A stretch of DNA of 64,000 nt from Aptenodytes patagonicus (taxonomy: Eukaryota; Chordata; Aves; Sphenisciformes; Spheniscidae), in the NCBI RefSeq assembly GCF_965638725.1, contig NC_134963.1:15776501-15840500 (forward strand), given 5' to 3'. Positions 10,325 through 21,700 of the stretch are shown one piece after another; within the stretch, counting starts at the first letter, position 1, and each line of letters opens with the position of its first letter. Made by a program: the position numbers and the translations under genes. The notes under the pieces are model-generated. The model had not been told where the DNA came from. It saw only the letters and a list, made by a program, of their open reading frames with translations, and did no database searches.

Positions 10325-11040
10325 TGACTTATTAAAAACTGTGAAAATACAGCTTGGGAGGAGTTGGGGGGTCACCGTCATCCCCCCACGATACACGATG
10401 GCCCAGGCAGGGGAGTGGGGCCACCCCAGAGCGGACACAGGGTTGGGGCTGAACCGCAGCCCCCCCATCTCTGCCTTGGAGATTTTTGGGGTGCCGGGTG
10501 GGAACCCCAGCTCTGGGGATGCTTTCACCCCCCCCGGGGCTGGTGCAGGGGTGTCCCAGAGCATCACAGCTGCCCCCTGCGCCCCCGCCACCCAAGGGGA
10601 CGACCCGTGGGGACACACACGGGGCATGGGGACACGTTCCTCCAGCCCCAGGCTGTCACCTCCAGCACCGCGGTGGCACATCACCGCTCGCTGGCATGTC
10701 CCCCCTACGTCCCCCCACCAGCAGGTCCCCAGGGACACCTGGCCCTCCTCCCAAGCCCCCCAACCTGGGGGCAGAGGATGGCATGGTGCTGCCCACGGGG
10801 TGGCACGGTGGGGACTGCTCCCCCCCTCCCACAGGACACTGTCCCACTGCTACAAGGCCACCGGGTCCCCAAAGCCACCATGTCCCCATGTCCCCAGCAG
10901 GCAGGGAGCGATGCTGCACCCGGCTCTGCCCCGCACCAGGGGGAGCCTTAAAATTAAAAAATAACGAATGAGGGGGGGGGGGGAGGGGGGGAAGGGGGAG
11001 CCCACCGCGCCGGGCCACCCGGCGTGGGGACAGCTGGCCG

Positions 11041-14000
11041 CTATCTGCCACTCTCCTGGCGCTGCTGCAGCAGCTGGATGACCTCGGCGATGCCCTCCTC
11101 GGGGACCTGCCAGAGTCGGGGGGGGGACACAACAAAGTGGGTGTCAGCCCCGGGAGGACACCCCCACGGCGGCAGGTCCCCGGGGAGGGGCAGGGGCTCA
11201 CCAAGGCGTGATCGAAGTTGAAGGTGCTGATGTAATACGCCGATATATCGGCGGCGGCCAGCGGCTCGGCGATCTGCGCCACGATGCCGCACTCGTCTGG
11301 GGAGGCAAAGGGACCCCGGGGTGAGCGGTGGCCCCAGTGGCACAGCCGTGGGGGTGCGCAGGGAGAGCATCGCCCCAAAGCACCCCCCGGATAGGGGGAG
11401 GACGGGTGGCGGTGGCACGGGGTGGGGTGTCACACTCGGGGCGGGGGGACATGGCCACTGCGGTCACACTCACCGAAGCCCAGGGGCTGCCCGCCGATCC
11501 GCACCATCCGCCACAGCTCCCCCGTTGAGCTGGTCAGCAGCAGGTCGCTGGGGAACCTGAGAGAGGGGAAGGCCTGAGTGTAACCCCCGCCTCCTCCCAG
11601 AGCCCCCCCGCCCCGGGGATGGACAGATGGACAGACAAGCCCCAGGGACGGCGCCTACCGCTTCTGGGTTTCGGCGTCCATCACGATGGAGATGTAGCCC
11701 TCGATGAGGGAGAAGGCGAAGAATGTAATGGAGTCGAGGTCCTGGCTGCCGGCGCCAGCCTCCCTCGGGGGGCTGTGGAGCGGGGAGGGGAGGGGGAAGA
11801 GAGCCACAGAGAGGGGTCATGACCCCCGAAATTGGGAGGAGAAGGGGTTGGTGGTGGCACTGAATGTCTTCGAGCACCATGTTGGGATGCCGCAGGGTGA
11901 GCCAGTGGGTGGGGAGGAGAGGCGGGGACAGGAGCGGGTGCTACCCACAGGTCTGCAGCTCGTACAGCCACCGGGTCGGGGGGGCAGCGGATGTCGGCCA
12001 CACACAGGACAGGGGTGACACCAGGTTTCAGGGCATTCCCAAAGCACCATGGTGCCTTTGGAGCGGGAGGGTCCCACCAGAAGGGACCTCATCCTGGGGG
12101 ACATGGGATGTCCTGGCCCGGAGCATTCCCACACCTCAGCGCCGTTCCTACCGGCCTTTTGTAACCCGCCCTCTCCTGTTTTGCAATCCCTCCTCCCCGG
12201 GCTTTGCTGCAATGGGGGGCTCGTCCTCCAGGTCACCTTGAGGCTCCCATGTCCCATGGTGGCAGCAGGACCCGTGGCAACCACGTGGCTGCAGCCTCCC
12301 GGCATGCTCGGGAGGGCAAAACCAGTTTGCAAAACACACCCAGAGCTTGAAAAGCCACTGGGAGCACGGGGGGACACATGTCACCGTGGTTCAGGTGGCA
12401 CTGGGTGAGGGGGCCACAGCCGTGTCCCCGCCCCTGGGACCCACCTGTGGGAGTAGAAGAGGACGTCAATGAGCATGGTGGCGATGGCGGGCAGCGTGTC
12501 GGGGGCCACGGTCAGGACGCAGAAGCGGGTCTGGGGGCTCTGCACGGGGTGCAGCGTGGGGCTTGCGGCTGGCAGGGGGAGAGCCACCCATCAGGCATGG
12601 GGACAGCTTGGGGACAGTACCGCAGTGCCACCCCGTGGCCACCGCAGCCACAGCTCGGCATCCCTCAGGGCGCAGAGGTACCACCGGTGGGAGCTGGAGC
12701 ATCCCGGCGGGGGACCGGGTGGTCCTGGGGGACATGGGACTTGGCGTCACTCACCCGGCTTGGGCTTGAGGAAGCCGTTGCTCACGTCATCGCAGGTGAC
12801 GGGGACGCACTCGCCGCTCTCCTCCTTGTAGATGTCAAACTCCCCTGCCAGCGTGTGGATCACCACCGGCAGGTCCCGCTCCCGCACCTGGCCAGGGGTG
12901 CAGGATCAAGGTCAGCACCACCACCCCTCCCCGCAGCCCATCCCCGCCGGCTGGGGACAGCGGGGTCCTCACCCAGCTCCGCCGGAGCCAACACCCCGGT
13001 GGGACCAGGCACCACCGTCCCCGTCATTGCCCGGCGCTCACCAGGATGAAGTCGGTCTGGTACGTGGAGAGCATCAGCACCGAGACATGGTGCTCGGCCA
13101 GCGGCGCGATGACCGACCTGGCGATCTTGGTGACACCGGTGGCCTGGCAGCCGGAGGGCGCCCGGCCATTGGAGACGACGCTGAGCACCAGCCATGTTGA
13201 ATCTGCTACCTGCATGAACTCGGAGGGCGGCAGCTCTGCGAGGGATAAGGGGAGACTGAGGCACGAGGCTCCCTGGGGCTCGGCACAGCCGAACGGCATC
13301 TGATGCCGCGTGCCCTGTCCGTGCTGCAGACCTCGCACCGGCGCAGGCACCGCATGTCACACTGTCCCTCGGGAGATGAGCTGGCCCGGCGGAGCCAGGA
13401 CAGGATTAGCCCCAGGCATGGGGCTGGAGACGCTGGTTTAGGGGCGCAGACCAGCCCCATCCACAAGCGGAACGAGCCAGACAGGGCTCAGCTGCTCCAC
13501 GTGCTGAGACAGAGTCTGAATTCGGCCACAGGGACGAGTGGGGCTGAGGCTACGACCGCCCCAGGCCCAGGACACGTCTCTCCTCCCCGCGCCAGCACCC
13601 TGGGCTGGGTGCAAGGGGGTGTTGGGGTGCGCCACACCCCAAAACCAGCACTGCCAGGGCCCTGGGGCTGCCTGGCTCATCCCCTGCCCCCCAGGAGCCC
13701 CCAGCCCAGCATCCAGCACCAGGGATGCTCGAGGCAGGGACACGAGGCGCCAGAGGGTCGAGGGAAGGGCCACCCCGCCGTCCCAGGGGTGCCAGCACCT
13801 CGTGCCAGCCCGGCGGGGAGGGGCCGAGCCCAGGCTGGCCGGGGGCCAGGGCTGCCTCCCAAAAAGCTGCTTTTGTTGGCAGGGAGGGTGCGCGCTGGCC
13901 AGTTCCTTCCTGCTCTGGGACGAGGGGGGGGGGGCGGGACACGGACACGGGGGCTGCACTCGTGTCCCCCCACCGCACCCACCCTCCTGCCCAGGAGAGG

Positions 14001-16232
14001 GGCTGGCGCTGCTGGGGTGCCCCAGGACTCAACCAGGCAAACCCCCCTCCCTGGCACCCCCTTACCCACCCAACAGTGCTCCCTGGAAGGGATGGGGTGG
14101 GGTGGGCAACCAAGGGGTCTCCAAACAGCTCCCCCTGCCCGGCAAAGGTGGGAGGCAGCACCCACGCGAGATGGCCCCGCACAAGCACCCAGCCGGTGGG
14201 CACCCGGTATCCCAGCCCAGCTGAGAAGGCAAACTCATCACACCAGTGGCAGAGGGGAGGTCGCCCCAGGGAGGGGTCCGGTACCCCTGGGGGGGACCCC
14301 ATCACGGGACGGACTCCGCACCCCACTCCTGAACCGTGGCTCGGGGCAGGGCGGGAGGGGGGCCGGATCCAGGGGCCTCGGCGGGTGTTTCCAGCGCCTG
14401 TTCCTGCGCAGGAAGCACCAGAACGGCCTCGGCTCCGGCCCAGGGCCGAGCACTGGGGCCGGGGGGGGGGGGGGGGGGGGACACGACACACACAGGGACA
14501 TGGGGACCCGTCCCAGCGCTTGTCGCTTAATTGCTTTTCAACACCACCCTGGGAGAGGCCGTGAGCCTGCGGAAGGGACCCCGCTGTCCCCGTGCCACCC
14601 ACCCCAGGGCTTAGTACGGATCCCCAAAGGAAGAGAGGGGGTGCAGCTCTCCTCTGCCGGGGGTCCCCTCCCCAGCCCCGCAGCAGGGGGACGCTGGCAG
14701 CCCCTCAGCCCCAGGGGGGTACACAACGGCGCAGTGGGGCCGCCAGCTCGCAGGACCATTGTTCGGCACTTCCCGCCCTCCCCTCGGGATTGAGGAATAT
14801 TTGTCCGCAGGCCCCGAAATAAAACAATACGTGGGGAACGGCTCTGGCTCTGGGGGGGAGAGCCCAGCCCCGCAGCCCCTTCCCCGAGCAAAGGGCCGGG
14901 GAGGGAGGTGGGAGCTGGATCCAGCCGGCGAGCACCCCATGGCTGGAGCGCTGACCCTTGGTCCTTGGGGCACATCCAAGGTGACAAGCTGCGGCTGGCT
15001 CCTGCGGCCTCGGCAGGAAGGTTTGGGCGTGGGAAGCCAGGACAGGATCCGGCCCCTCCGGCACAGCCTGTTGGGCCAGTACCCCCAGCAGGATCGGCGG
15101 TGAGGCTGATGCACGGCACACGCTGGGTCACCAGCGGCGGGGATGCCACTGAATGACACTTCCCAAGAAGGGGAACCAGCCTGGAAGGGCTCACCCCCCC
15201 CCCCCAGGACATCCCAAAACCTGGTCCTTGCTGCCAGGCAGCACCCCCAAGGCAGCACCCCCAGGCAGGGCTCACCCCTGCCAGCCCGGGCGGGCACAGA
15301 AGCGGCCCTGCTCTGCTGAAGCGCCGGCTGGCCCTGGCCCTCACCAGGCAGGGGGAAGAGATGAAATCGGTCAAGAGAATGATGGCAGGAGGTCTGACAG
15401 CAGCACCCTGTGCAGGCAGGGAGCCCGGCGTGCTGCCCGTGGGCATCCCGGGAGGTACCTGCCCCTCGCCCGGAGCAGCCAGGCTTTCGGCTGGCACCGG
15501 GCTCCCTGCAGACTATCCTGACCGGTTCACAGCCCAGTCCCAACGAGCCGGCAGAGACGCAGCTCTGCCTGGAAGGGGTTTATTAGGGCAAAGGCAGCCA
15601 CGCCAGGAGAGCCTCGGCCGGGCAAGCTGGTACATCCCCAGCGCAGGCGCCGAGGGGATGGGAGCTCCACGGCCGGGAGCCCCGGGGATGGGCACGTACC
15701 GAAGGAGCCTCGCTACAAGCCGGGACTCGCTCCCTGCGGCCCAGGCCCGGAGCGTCACTGCGCTCGGGTGGGCTGAGAACGTGCACGACTCGTGTCTGTG
15801 GTGCCAGCCCACCCTGCGAGGGACGGGGTGGCCGTGGCAGCCACCGCACGGTACCTTTGAAGCCCTCCTCGTCCAGCATGATGGTGTAGTCCTCGGGGGT
15901 CTCCGTCAGGCTGAAGAACTTGCACCTGAAGAAGAAACCGGCGCTGACCGACACCAACGCCGCGGCCACCTCCCGGGGCCGGGCACCGGGACGGGGTGGG
16001 GGGGTGGGGGGGAAGCTGGAGCGGTGCCGGGCACGGGGGGGGGGGGGGGGGGGGGGGAGGGGGGAGGAGGAGGAGGAGGAGGAGGAGGAGGAGGAGGAGG
16101 AAGGGAGGAAGGCCGGTACCTGCAGCGCTGGGGCAGGAAGAGCAGCTTGAGCAGCGGGTGCGTGTAGAGCCAGAGCCCGCGGCGGGCCAGGCTCAGCACC
16201 CGCACCCGGTGCTCCAGGATGTGCAGGTCCAT
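11041..16232 (-). CDS. CASTOR1: CASTOR1, cytosolic arginine sensor for mTORC1, 9 exons
   Basis: Cytosolic arginine sensor. Without arginine the dimer binds and inhibits GATOR2 and so restrains mTORC1; arginine releases it. Coding exons (minus): 16232-16120, 15925-15855, 13235-13042, 12887-12755, 12568-12445, 11772-11659, 11556-11474, 11296-11202, 11106-11041. All boundaries are GT-AG and in phase. The 330 residues compare with 329 in human. Recognisable segments include HILEHRVRVLS (N-terminus), CKFFSLTETPEDYT, VTKIARSVIAPLAEHHVSVL, FAFSLIEGYISIVMDAE and YYISTFNFDHAL. Arginine-pocket residues known in human (S111, V112, T300, F301, D304) are present as S113, V114, T302, F303 and D306, shifted by a two-residue insertion. 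The four ACT-type domains appear intact. Variable segments are the linkers before residue 95 and around the exon 5/6 junction. Confidence 0.96.
16018..16102. repeat. G-run and GGA tract beside the CASTOR1 exon 1 donor
   Basis: About 20 consecutive G followed by GGA/GAG repeats on the plus strand, ending about 13 bases from the intron side of the CASTOR1 exon 1 splice donor (16115-16119). The transcribed strand gives a C/U-rich intron start. Confidence 0.85.
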
Positions 16233-16375
16233 GGCGGCCGCGCCGCACCGGCCCCCGCCGCCGCGCCGTTATAAGCGCGGCCCCGGCCCGCCCCGGGCCC
16301 GCCCCCGCCGCGGGAGGGGCAACCGCCCGCCCCGCCCGGCCCCGGGCCCGGCCCCGCCCGCGCCCCGCCGTGGGA
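16233..16375 (-). promoter_or_regulatory. CASTOR1 CpG-rich promoter region
   Basis: CpG-dense sequence immediately 5' of the CASTOR1 start codon, with a TTATAA-like element on the minus strand about 35-40 bases before the ATG (near 16268-16274). The transcription start cannot be fixed from sequence alone. Confidence 0.45.
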
Positions 16376-16735
16376 CCGGCCCCGGTGCCCCGACCCGGAG
16401 CCCCGGGGTGCCCGGAGCAGCCCCAGTTCAGAGCCCCGGGGTGCCCGCACCGGACCCGACCCGGAGCCCCGGGGTGTCCGGAGCAGCCCCAATTCAGAGC
16501 CCCGGGGTGCCCATACCGGAGCCCCGGGGTGCCCGGAGCAGCCTCAGCCCAGAGCCCCGGAGAGCCTGAACTGGACCTGACCCGGAGCCCCGGGACCAGC
16601 CCCAATTCGGAGTCCCGGGGTGCCCGGAGCAGCCCCAGCCCGTAGCCCCGGGGCGCCTGGACCGGACCCGACCCGGAGCCCCGGGACCAGCCCCAATTCA
16701 GAGCCCCGGGGTGCCTGAGCCGGGGTCTCAGGGGG
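16374..16735. repeat. GC-rich minisatellite upstream of CASTOR1
   Basis: About 360 bases of repeated blocks of GAGCCCCGGGGTGCC joined to GGAGCAGCCCCAATTC or ACCGGACCCGACCCG in varying combinations, a composite repeat of roughly 30-60 bases. It abuts the CASTOR1 promoter. Open frames across it are repeat artefacts. Confidence 0.85.
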
Positions 16736-17700
16736 CCCAGCCGGACCCAACCCTCCCACTCCCAGCCCTGCCCAGCTCAGCCCCCGCCAGCACCAGTCAG
16801 GCTGGGACTGGACCCACTGAGAGCCCAAATGCCGTCTCCGCCATACCCCCTCCACCCTGGCCAGGCTCACCCCAGCACCCACCCAGCTCCTCCACGCTCA
16901 GCCCGGCCCCAAATCCGCCGGCTCGGGGAGGACGAGCCAGCCCGGCAGCGGGGATTTACCAAAACCAGGGCAGCAGCCCCAGAGCCGCGGTTTGCAGGGG
17001 CAGAGGGGAAACCCAGCACCACGAACAGGCGCTGTCCCGTGGCCAACCCCCGGGAAAAGGGAGTTTTGGAGGAAGGAAAGGAGGTTTGGGCAGAATTCCT
17101 GCCTGCAGGAAGCATGGGGAGGGGGAGAGGGCCTGGGAACCATTTTGCGCATGGAACGCTGAGTTCTGGGGCATCATGGGATAAATTAGGGGTCTCCTGG
17201 CTCTGTTCGGCCACAGGAGCTGTGACACTGGGAGAGGGGAGCAGGTCTGGGTGCTGGGAAGGGCGCTCACCCCATGGCAGCCCCCTGAGAACCCACCCAC
17301 CCCCCCCAGGGCCTGGCAGCCACGACGGCTGGCGGCTGTCGCAAGCTGGGGCAGGTCTCAGCGTCCTCCCGTTTACACTTCAAACAGAGGCAGCCCCAGG
17401 GCAGGGCGAGACAGCAAGGGCAGGCTGGGGCTTGGCCACCCTCGGTGGCCCAGGCGGGGCAGCGACAGAGGGGTGATGGCAGCAGGTCCCACCCCAGGGC
17501 GCCCCCCCCCCCCCGCACCTGCACCCCAAGGACCGGAGCACCCAGGGGACACAGAGTCCCGGTGGGGATGCCGCCCTCAAGCTGGCGTTGGTGCAGCAGG
17601 AGGTGGGAGGTGACGGGGAGCACCCACAGCCCCCATCCCGTGCCACCCTTTACCCCACAGCACCAGAGGGCAACGGGAAGACAGGGCAGGAGCCGCAGGC
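16736..17700. other. Intergenic region between CASTOR1 and TBC1D10A
   Basis: Unique GC-rich sequence separating the CASTOR1 promoter from the TBC1D10A 3' end. I see no coding exon, RNA gene or repeat that I can name. Confidence 0.5.
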
Positions 17701-17723
17701 GCTGCGCCTTTACACAATCCTGC

Positions 17724-17729
17724 TTTATT
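17724..17729 (-). terminator. Distal poly(A) signal of TBC1D10A
   Basis: Minus-strand AATAAA about 1 kb beyond the TBC1D10A stop. A second identical signal lies at 17762-17767, so two nearby cleavage sites are possible. Both sit in a small AT-rich patch in GC-rich DNA. Confidence 0.6.
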
Positions 17730-18733
17730 TACCCCTTTGTACAAAACTGCTTTTCCCCACTTTTATTTTACAAAGCAACCCCCTGCCCTTGGGGAAGGCA
17801 GGGGGGAGAGAGGGAACCCCACAACCGGGGAGCGCCCGGCTGCTCACCCACCCCACAGGCACCCCATCTCACCTCTGCCGGGGCCTTGGGGTGGGTGGCA
17901 GCGGCGGGGAGAGCCCCGGCAGGGTGAACGCTCCCCCCCGAGCCGTGGGGAGCCCGGGGACGGGGTGGGGGGCTTTAGCCCCACAGTCGTGGTCTGGCAT
18001 CAAATCCCGCTGCCTCCGGCGCATCCTGCCTGCAGCTCCCAACCTCGGTCCCTGTCCTGCGACGGTTACTGCCACGGAGGAATAATAAATAGGCTCAGTG
18101 AGTAGGTAAATTCGGTACTACATATAGGGCTACAGCTTGATATATCCTCACTAGATAAAGAGGAGGGGGCCAAGGGGTCCCCCCAGCTCCTTGTGTACCC
18201 CCAGTCCCCCTGCGCCAGGGGCGAGCGCTCAGAGTCTGGGTCTGCCTAGCCAGCGTTGGGCAGGCAGAGGGGTGGGGGCCAGGGGAGGGACCCCAGGGGC
18301 AGCGGGTCAAGGGACTCTGGGACAGGGAGAAGTGCCCGAGGGGCAGCTCGGCCCCCGCAGCCGTGGGGAGGGAGCTCAGGTGGCTCAGCCACCCCCTGCC
18401 AGGGCTCCCACCACTCGTGGTGCCAGCACCCTGCTGGGGTGGGCACCTAGCGCAGACCGAAGGTGTCACCTTTGGTCACCACACACAGCCAAGCTCCCAC
18501 GGATGCCCCCCAGCTTCGAGCCCGCCCCGAGTGGGCATCCCTGCACACAGGGACCACGGTGTCCTCAGGGAGCCATGCCGGCCAGCCCGTCCCCCATCCC
18601 TCCAGCCCAGAGCCCCCAGCACCGGGCACCACGGGTCCCCGCACACCCCCCCATCAGTGTCCTTGAGCCCAGGTCCGTGCACAGCCCAGCTGAGCCCGGC
18701 TGCCCAGGGTGCAGACCCAGCGCTGCGCCGGCC

Positions 18734-21700
18734 CTACAAATATGTGTCCTCGCTCTCCCGGGAGCTCAGGCTCTCCTTGGACTGGTGGTGGGGGGAGACC
18801 TGGGGGTGCAGCAGCTCCCGGGCCAAGCTGGGTGCCCCGTTGCCCTCGGCCCCGGGGCCATTGGCGGGGCTGGCCGGGCCCTTTTCTCTGCTCTTCTCCT
18901 TGCTCTTGCGGGCCTTGGGCACAGGGGCGGGCCCGGGAGGGACGATGATGGAGGGGACGGGCTCCAGTGCCTTGCGGGTGGGGGGCTCGGCCTCGCTGAT
19001 GGCCTTGGCGCCGTGCAGGCGCGGGGGCGACTTGCACTGCAGCTCCCCGTGCGTCTCCCGCCACTTCTTCAGCTGGATCAGGTGCTCCCGCTCGATCTGA
19101 CGCTCCGTCACCGGCAGCTCGATGACCTGCAGGGGACAGGCTTGTGCCATCAGCATCTCCCCCGACAGTGCCAGCCGGGGCTGGCTCGGCACCCCAGCCA
19201 CTAGGGCAGGGCGTGGGATACCCCCCAGGACAGAGACAACCCCAAATCCAAACCTTCTGGGGACACTGCCCCCATGCTACGCCAGCTCTGCCCGCCCAGG
19301 GGCAGCCCAGTCCAGCAGCGTGGCCAACTGGGCAGCACTGGGCCCCCAGGGTCTCCCCAGCACCTCACCTCCTGCACCAGGAAGGTCTCCTGCATGATCT
19401 TGGGGCTGAGGGCCCTCAGCCTCTCCATGGTCTCGTACTGGCCCTGGCAGGACTTGAGCTTGTCCGAGGAGCCCAGGGTGTGTTTGAGCAGCACGAGGCC
19501 CACCCGGAAGATGATCTTCACGCCTGCAAAGGGACAGGTGAGGCAGCGAGTGCCAGGCAGGACAGGGTGACGCTGCCACTATGTCCCTCAGATGCCGTGG
19601 GGCATCAGGTCCCAGTCCTGCTAGCAGTCAGGACACCCAAGAGGGTGAATTTGGGATGCACGTGCCCCCTAGCCCCCAGGAAAACAGCTCAGTCTCCACC
19701 CCAGGCACGTGGCTGCCGCAAACCTGCCCTACAATGGGTCCCATGTGCCAGGCACAGGCAAGCAGCCACGGCAGCACTCCTGCTGCAGCCCCCGAGTGCT
19801 GTCCATGTGCTGCTGGGGCTGCAGCCGGTCACCCCAGGAGGAAGAGGAGGATGGTGGGGAGCTTCTACCTTCACAGAAGAACATGTCCCAGACACGCAGG
19901 ACGGAGCTCCAGGGCAGTGTGCGGGAGAAGGCACACATGAACCACTCCGTCATGTAGAGGATGGGGTCGATCTTCTGCTTGCTCAGGTGCTTGTAGGCCA
20001 CGGGCGAGACCTTGTGCAGCAGCGAGAAGAGGATCTGCCCATCCAGCTGAATGGCCTCCTGCAGGGACAGCGTCGAGAGCCCCAGTGAACGCCTTAACCC
20101 CGGCCCAACCCTGAGATCAGCTTCCCAGTGCCTGGCCCCAGCCCACCGGCCCCAGAGGAGGAGCAGCCCACCCTCCAGACCTGGCTACGGGAGCAGAGCC
20201 GTGCCCCACGGATGCCGGCAGCAAAGCTACGCTGAGCCCCCCATCCCTGACTGCGGGATGCTCTTGGGGGCCATGGCACAGCACAGAGACCACGGGACCA
20301 CCCAGGATCCCCCCAGGCTCCCTTCTTTCTCTGGGGTGAGGAGCTGGGGGAGCTTTCAGCCTGGAGCCATCACAGGTCCCTGCCACCGCTGAAGGCACCG
20401 CGGGCCCTTCACTCACCAGTTTCTCACTGTAGTAGCCGGGGAGGTACTTCTCACAGATCTGCACCAGGCACCAGAACGCTTGCTGCAAGCCAAGGGACAG
20501 CGGGTGAGCACCCAGGTGTCCCCAGGGGACGTCCCTGCAGCCCCCACCCTGCTCCCAGGGACCAAGGGAGCGGGCAGGAGGAGGCAAGCACACCTGGGGC
20601 GAAGGGCACCTCCCTGCACCGGCCGAGCTTTGGGGTAAACGGGTGCCATGAGCCGAGCACCCTGCCCACCGCCAGCACCACCCCGAAGCGACCCACACCC
20701 TCCTGCTGGTCCCAGCTCTCCGGCCACTGGGTCTCCCCACCCTCCCAGCCGCGTGCTCGTACCTCGGCCGGCATGTGCATGAGCAGGACGGCGGCAATGG
20801 GGGCCTGGGCCTGGCAGTAGCCCTCCTCCGGGCGGTACAGAGTGTATGCCTTCAGCACCCGAAACAGGTCCTGCTGCCTGCAGAAGACACCCCGGGGAGG
20901 GAGAGGTGGAGAGAGGGCACGGACACAGCCCAGCAGCTTCCCCCGCGGACCAAACTGTTACTTGGCATTGCACGGTGATCCAGCACCGCAGGCCGGCCGC
21001 TGGCCACCACTCTTCCCCCACGAGCCTGAGTCAGTCCCTGGCTGGGATCCTTCTTCCACACAAACCCAGGGTTACGGGACACAATAACCACGGCTCTGCT
21101 CCGGGAAGCTCTGCCCACGGAGGTCCCATCCTGCCTGGATCCGAGAGGCGAGACAGGGAATCGACCATCTCCCAGGGATGCTGGCTCAGGGTGAGCCGTG
21201 GCCGGGCAGGGACCCAGCTGCAAGCATAGCAGTGCAGACACTCCCTGACACACGGGGAACGACATTTCCCTGGTGAAACGGAGGCCGCAGCCAGCTGCCT
21301 CCTCCCTCCACCCTCCTGCCGCGCCAATTCCCACCCTGCCAGGTATCAGAGCTGGTGCTGAGGGCTGCGACCCACGCACTGAGCTCCTGGGAAGCCATCG
21401 TGTTTTCAGCTGGTGCCTGGATGCCCTGCGAGCTGGAACACCGCGGGGGACACCGCGGGGGTCTGTGAGCTGGGACAAACAGTGCCCACCCCATGGTGCT
21501 GGTCCAGCCCGGTGGCTGCCGAGGTCCGAACATGCAGTAGCTCCACTTACCCGTGGCCTCCACGCGAGACAAACATCTCGTGGAAGGGGAACTGCCGATG
21601 GAGATCCCGCTCGATCACATCCAGCCACTTCGGGTCCCCCGGGAGGAGATCCAGTTCCTGGGGAGGAGAGGGTTGGGGTGAGCAACACCCCACACCGGCA

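Noticed and set aside
13303-14793. 496-codon plus-strand open frame in CASTOR1 intron 2
   Set aside because: GC-rich intronic sequence antisense to CASTOR1. The translation has no recognisable domain and is typical of stop-poor GC-rich DNA.
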